A DNA stretch of 64,000 nucleotides from Criblamydia sequanensis CRIB-18. Lineage in GTDB: Bacteria > Chlamydiota > Chlamydiia > Chlamydiales > Criblamydiaceae. Position numbers and translations under genes: made by a program. The stretch covers positions 186,001 through 250,000 of the forward strand of contig NZ_CCEJ010000008.1 of NCBI RefSeq assembly GCF_000750955.1, read 5' to 3'. Positions 62,531 to 64,000 of the stretch are shown piece by piece. The notes beneath the pieces were generated by a model. The model had not been told where the DNA came from. It did not search any database and saw only the letters and a list, made by a program, of their open reading frames with translations. The number at the start of each line of letters is the position of its first letter. Within the stretch, counting starts at the first letter, position 1.

Positions 62531-63307
62531 ATGTACGAACAGTTAATTAAGTCTTTTGAAAAGGGTGACCTTCGTTTAGCCGCCATAACCCTTTTGGTTG
62601 TAATTATTCATGGCAGCTTTGGGCTCTTATCTTTTATTGAAGCTCCCAAAAAAGTGATAAAAAATAAGCCGTTATTTGTCTCTACTATTTCTTTGACGCA
62701 AGAAGTGGAAATTAAAACCGAAGTGCAAGAGATAAAAGAGCATGCGGCCATTAATGAAAAGGAAAGCCCTAAAGAGAAATCGACGCCAAAAACTGTTGAG
62801 AAAACTCCTCCTAAAAAAGAAACCATTGTCCAACCCAAAAAAGTGACTCCGGCAAAAAAAGAAATTCCAAAGCCGGCTACTCCAATTGCTCCCAAGAAAG
62901 AAACCTCTCTTAAAAAAGACAAATTGAAAGAAGCTAAAGAACGAATGGCAAAAGTCAATTCTCAAAATAGCGTAAAGAATGAAACTCTAAATGCCTCGCC
63001 TGAAAGAAAGGCCTTAGGGGAGTTAAATGCCAATAAAATTTCAGATTTAAAACTAACGTCTGCTTTAAGCCATAAAGATGAAGTGGCCTTGGTTTTAAAA
63101 AGGGAACTCAAGCTGCCGGATTATGGAGAGGTTGAAATAAGCCTTACATTAAAAAGCAATGGTCAATTAGTAAAGGCGGATATTGTAAAAACAAAAAGTG
63201 AGGTGAATAGCCTTTATATTAAAGAAGGCGTGAGCCATCTTAAATTTCCCCCTTCAAAAAATGAGACAAACAACGTAACATATTTATTCACGTTGACCAA
63301 TGAGTAA
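62531..63307 (+). CDS. TonB/TolA-like energy-transducing protein
   Basis: 258 residues. One N-terminal membrane helix (LAAITLLVVIIHGSFGLLSF), a long Lys/Pro/Glu-rich extended stretch (~65-150, PKEKSTPKTVEKTPPKKE and similar), and a C-terminal TonB/TolA-like domain (GEVEISLTLKSNGQLVKADI...LKFPPSK). It bridges ExbBD to the outer membrane or to TolB/Pal. Position equals CT598, between exbD and tolB. No obvious choice between TonB and TolA; Tol context favours TolA function. Confidence 0.85.
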   Translation: MYEQLIKSFEKGDLRLAAITLLVVIIHGSFGLLSFIEAPKKVIKNKPLFVSTISLTQEVEIKTEVQEIKEHAAINEKESPKEKSTPKTVEKTPPKKETIVQPKKVTPAKKEIPKPATPIAPKKETSLKKDKLKEAKERMAKVNSQNSVKNETLNASPERKALGELNANKISDLKLTSALSHKDEVALVLKRELKLPDYGEVEISLTLKSNGQLVKADIVKTKSEVNSLYIKEGVSHLKFPPSKNETNNVTYLFTLTNE

Positions 63308-63318
63308 AAGGGCTGTCC

Positions 63319-64000
63319 ATGCGAACTTTAATCCTCGCTTTATTCCTATTTCTATCCTCGTTTATCCAAGCTTCTGAAAATGAAAGCCCTTATATTATTA
63401 GCTTGGAGACGGCCCCTCAACTTGTGCCTGTTTATTTGAATAGCTCATTAATAACCGACTCTAAAGTAACAGACGACTATAAAAAAGAAGCCTATCAAAT
63501 CCTTCTTTTTGATTTAGATAATTCAGGTTTAGTCCAAGTGATGAGTAAATCAAATCCGCTTGATGCCCAAGCTAAATTGATAGCAGAAGGAAAAAATGGC
63601 CCTTTCCAAGGCAAAGACAAGCCGGCCTATTTCATCATTCCAAAAATTGAAGATACGAACCTTTCTGTAATTCTGTATTCGACAAACCATGATTGGACAA
63701 AGAAATTTTCAGTCGGCGCTTTAACTTTAAATATAAAGCAGGATCGTGCCAAATTTCATCTTCTTTCAGATGAAATTCATAAAGTGCTTTTTGGCAAAAG
63801 CGGGATAGCTTCTACAAAAATCATCTATACGCTTCGCTCGACCGGGAAAAATGATTGGATCTCCGATATTTACGAAATGGATTATGATGGAGCTTCGAAC
63901 CAAAAATTATTAAGAGATGAGGGCTATATTGTAACCCCTCAATATGTTCCCCCGGCCCAAGGAAAAAAATCGGGCAGTATTCTCTATGTCAGCTATAAAA
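63319..64000 (+). CDS. tolB: TolB, N-terminal part (cut by right edge)
   Basis: Starts at ATG 63319, 11 bp after the TonB-like gene; 227 codons are seen before the window ends. Signal peptide (TLILALFLFLSSFIQASENE), N-terminal TolB domain (LLFDLDNSGLVQVMSK) and the first propeller repeat (WISDIYEMDYDGASNQKLL, the TolB DxxG...L signature). Works with Pal and TolA in outer membrane constriction and integrity. C-terminal propeller is outside the window. Confidence 0.93.
   Translation, partial: MRTLILALFLFLSSFIQASENESPYIISLETAPQLVPVYLNSSLITDSKVTDDYKKEAYQILLFDLDNSGLVQVMSKSNPLDAQAKLIAEGKNGPFQGKDKPAYFIIPKIEDTNLSVILYSTNHDWTKKFSVGALTLNIKQDRAKFHLLSDEIHKVLFGKSGIASTKIIYTLRSTGKNDWISDIYEMDYDGASNQKLLRDEGYIVTPQYVPPAQGKKSGSILYVSYK

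Noticed and set aside
1-64000. CRISPR arrays, IS elements, rRNA genes or prophage genes
   Set aside because: No regularly spaced short repeats, intact transposase, rRNA-like segment or phage structural gene was found.

Overview
The window looks like chromosome from an environmental (amoeba- or protist-associated) member of the Chlamydiales rather than from the Chlamydiaceae. The evidence is gene order. lpdA-lipA-sctJ-(sctK-like)-sctL-sctR-sctS-sctT (25-33.6 kb), sufB-sufC-sufD-sufS (14-19 kb), and tatD-dsbD diverging from exbB-exbD-tonB-like-tolB (58-64 kb) match blocks I know from Chlamydia trachomatis. The DNA is AT-rich and gene-dense. The additional genes (F-box/LRR protein, animal-like carotenoid oxygenase, RHS remnant, two-component kinase, NDH-2, many novel secreted proteins) are typical of the larger environmental chlamydial genomes. 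No species call is possible from sequence alone.

Layout. 0-3.9 kb (minus strand): rpoN (sigma-54), a 570-residue protein of unknown function, and the N-terminal half of a PP2C-type phosphatase that runs off the left edge. 4-9.8 kb: small secreted protein, large TPR protein, GT2-like membrane protein, membrane histidine kinase without a neighbouring regulator. 10-14 kb: MoxR/DUF58/BatD-like module followed by a short MgtE-type Mg2+ transporter. 14.2-19.9 kb: SUF iron-sulfur operon and a Sua5/TsaC tRNA threonylcarbamoylation gene. 19.9-22.5 kb: F-box+LRR protein and, divergently, a carotenoid oxygenase. 22.5-25 kb: a decayed island with a secreted protein, an RHS/YD-repeat pseudogene and an antisense frameshifted small gene. 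25-30 kb: type III secretion core genes. 30.2-33.6 kb: HEAT-like protein, lipA, lpdA. 33.7-45.4 kb: mixed metabolic and putative host-interaction genes (P-loop protein, MGDG-synthase-like glycosyltransferase, FKBP, SET-domain protein, alcohol dehydrogenase, Tpx, SuhB, NhaC, LicD, metallo-beta-lactamase/rhodanese fusion). 45.5-52 kb: uvrB, an apparently exported PfkB kinase, a methyltransferase-like protein with an acidic tail, an O-methyltransferase and a polysaccharide deacetylase. 52.2-55.2 kb: zinc/manganese ABC transporter flanked by two tRNA-Ser genes. 55.3-57.2 kb: NDH-2 and a DUF1761 protein; then a decayed stretch. 58-64 kb: tatD, dsbD and the start of the Tol/Exb operon (tolB cut by the right edge).

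How the pieces fit: the T3SS core supplies an export route for candidate effectors in the same window (F-box/LRR, SET-domain, methyltransferase-like and P-loop proteins). RpoN and the histidine kinase are the only regulators seen. LipA and Lpd serve 2-oxoacid dehydrogenase complexes, Suf supplies Fe-S clusters (LipA needs them), NDH-2 feeds the quinone pool, and DsbD plus Tol/Exb maintain the disulfide-rich chlamydial envelope. The most unusual items are the F-box/LRR protein, the animal-like carotenoid oxygenase, the PfkB kinase with a signal peptide, and the RHS remnant with an antisense frameshifted small gene. I did not find a clearly new multi-gene system.
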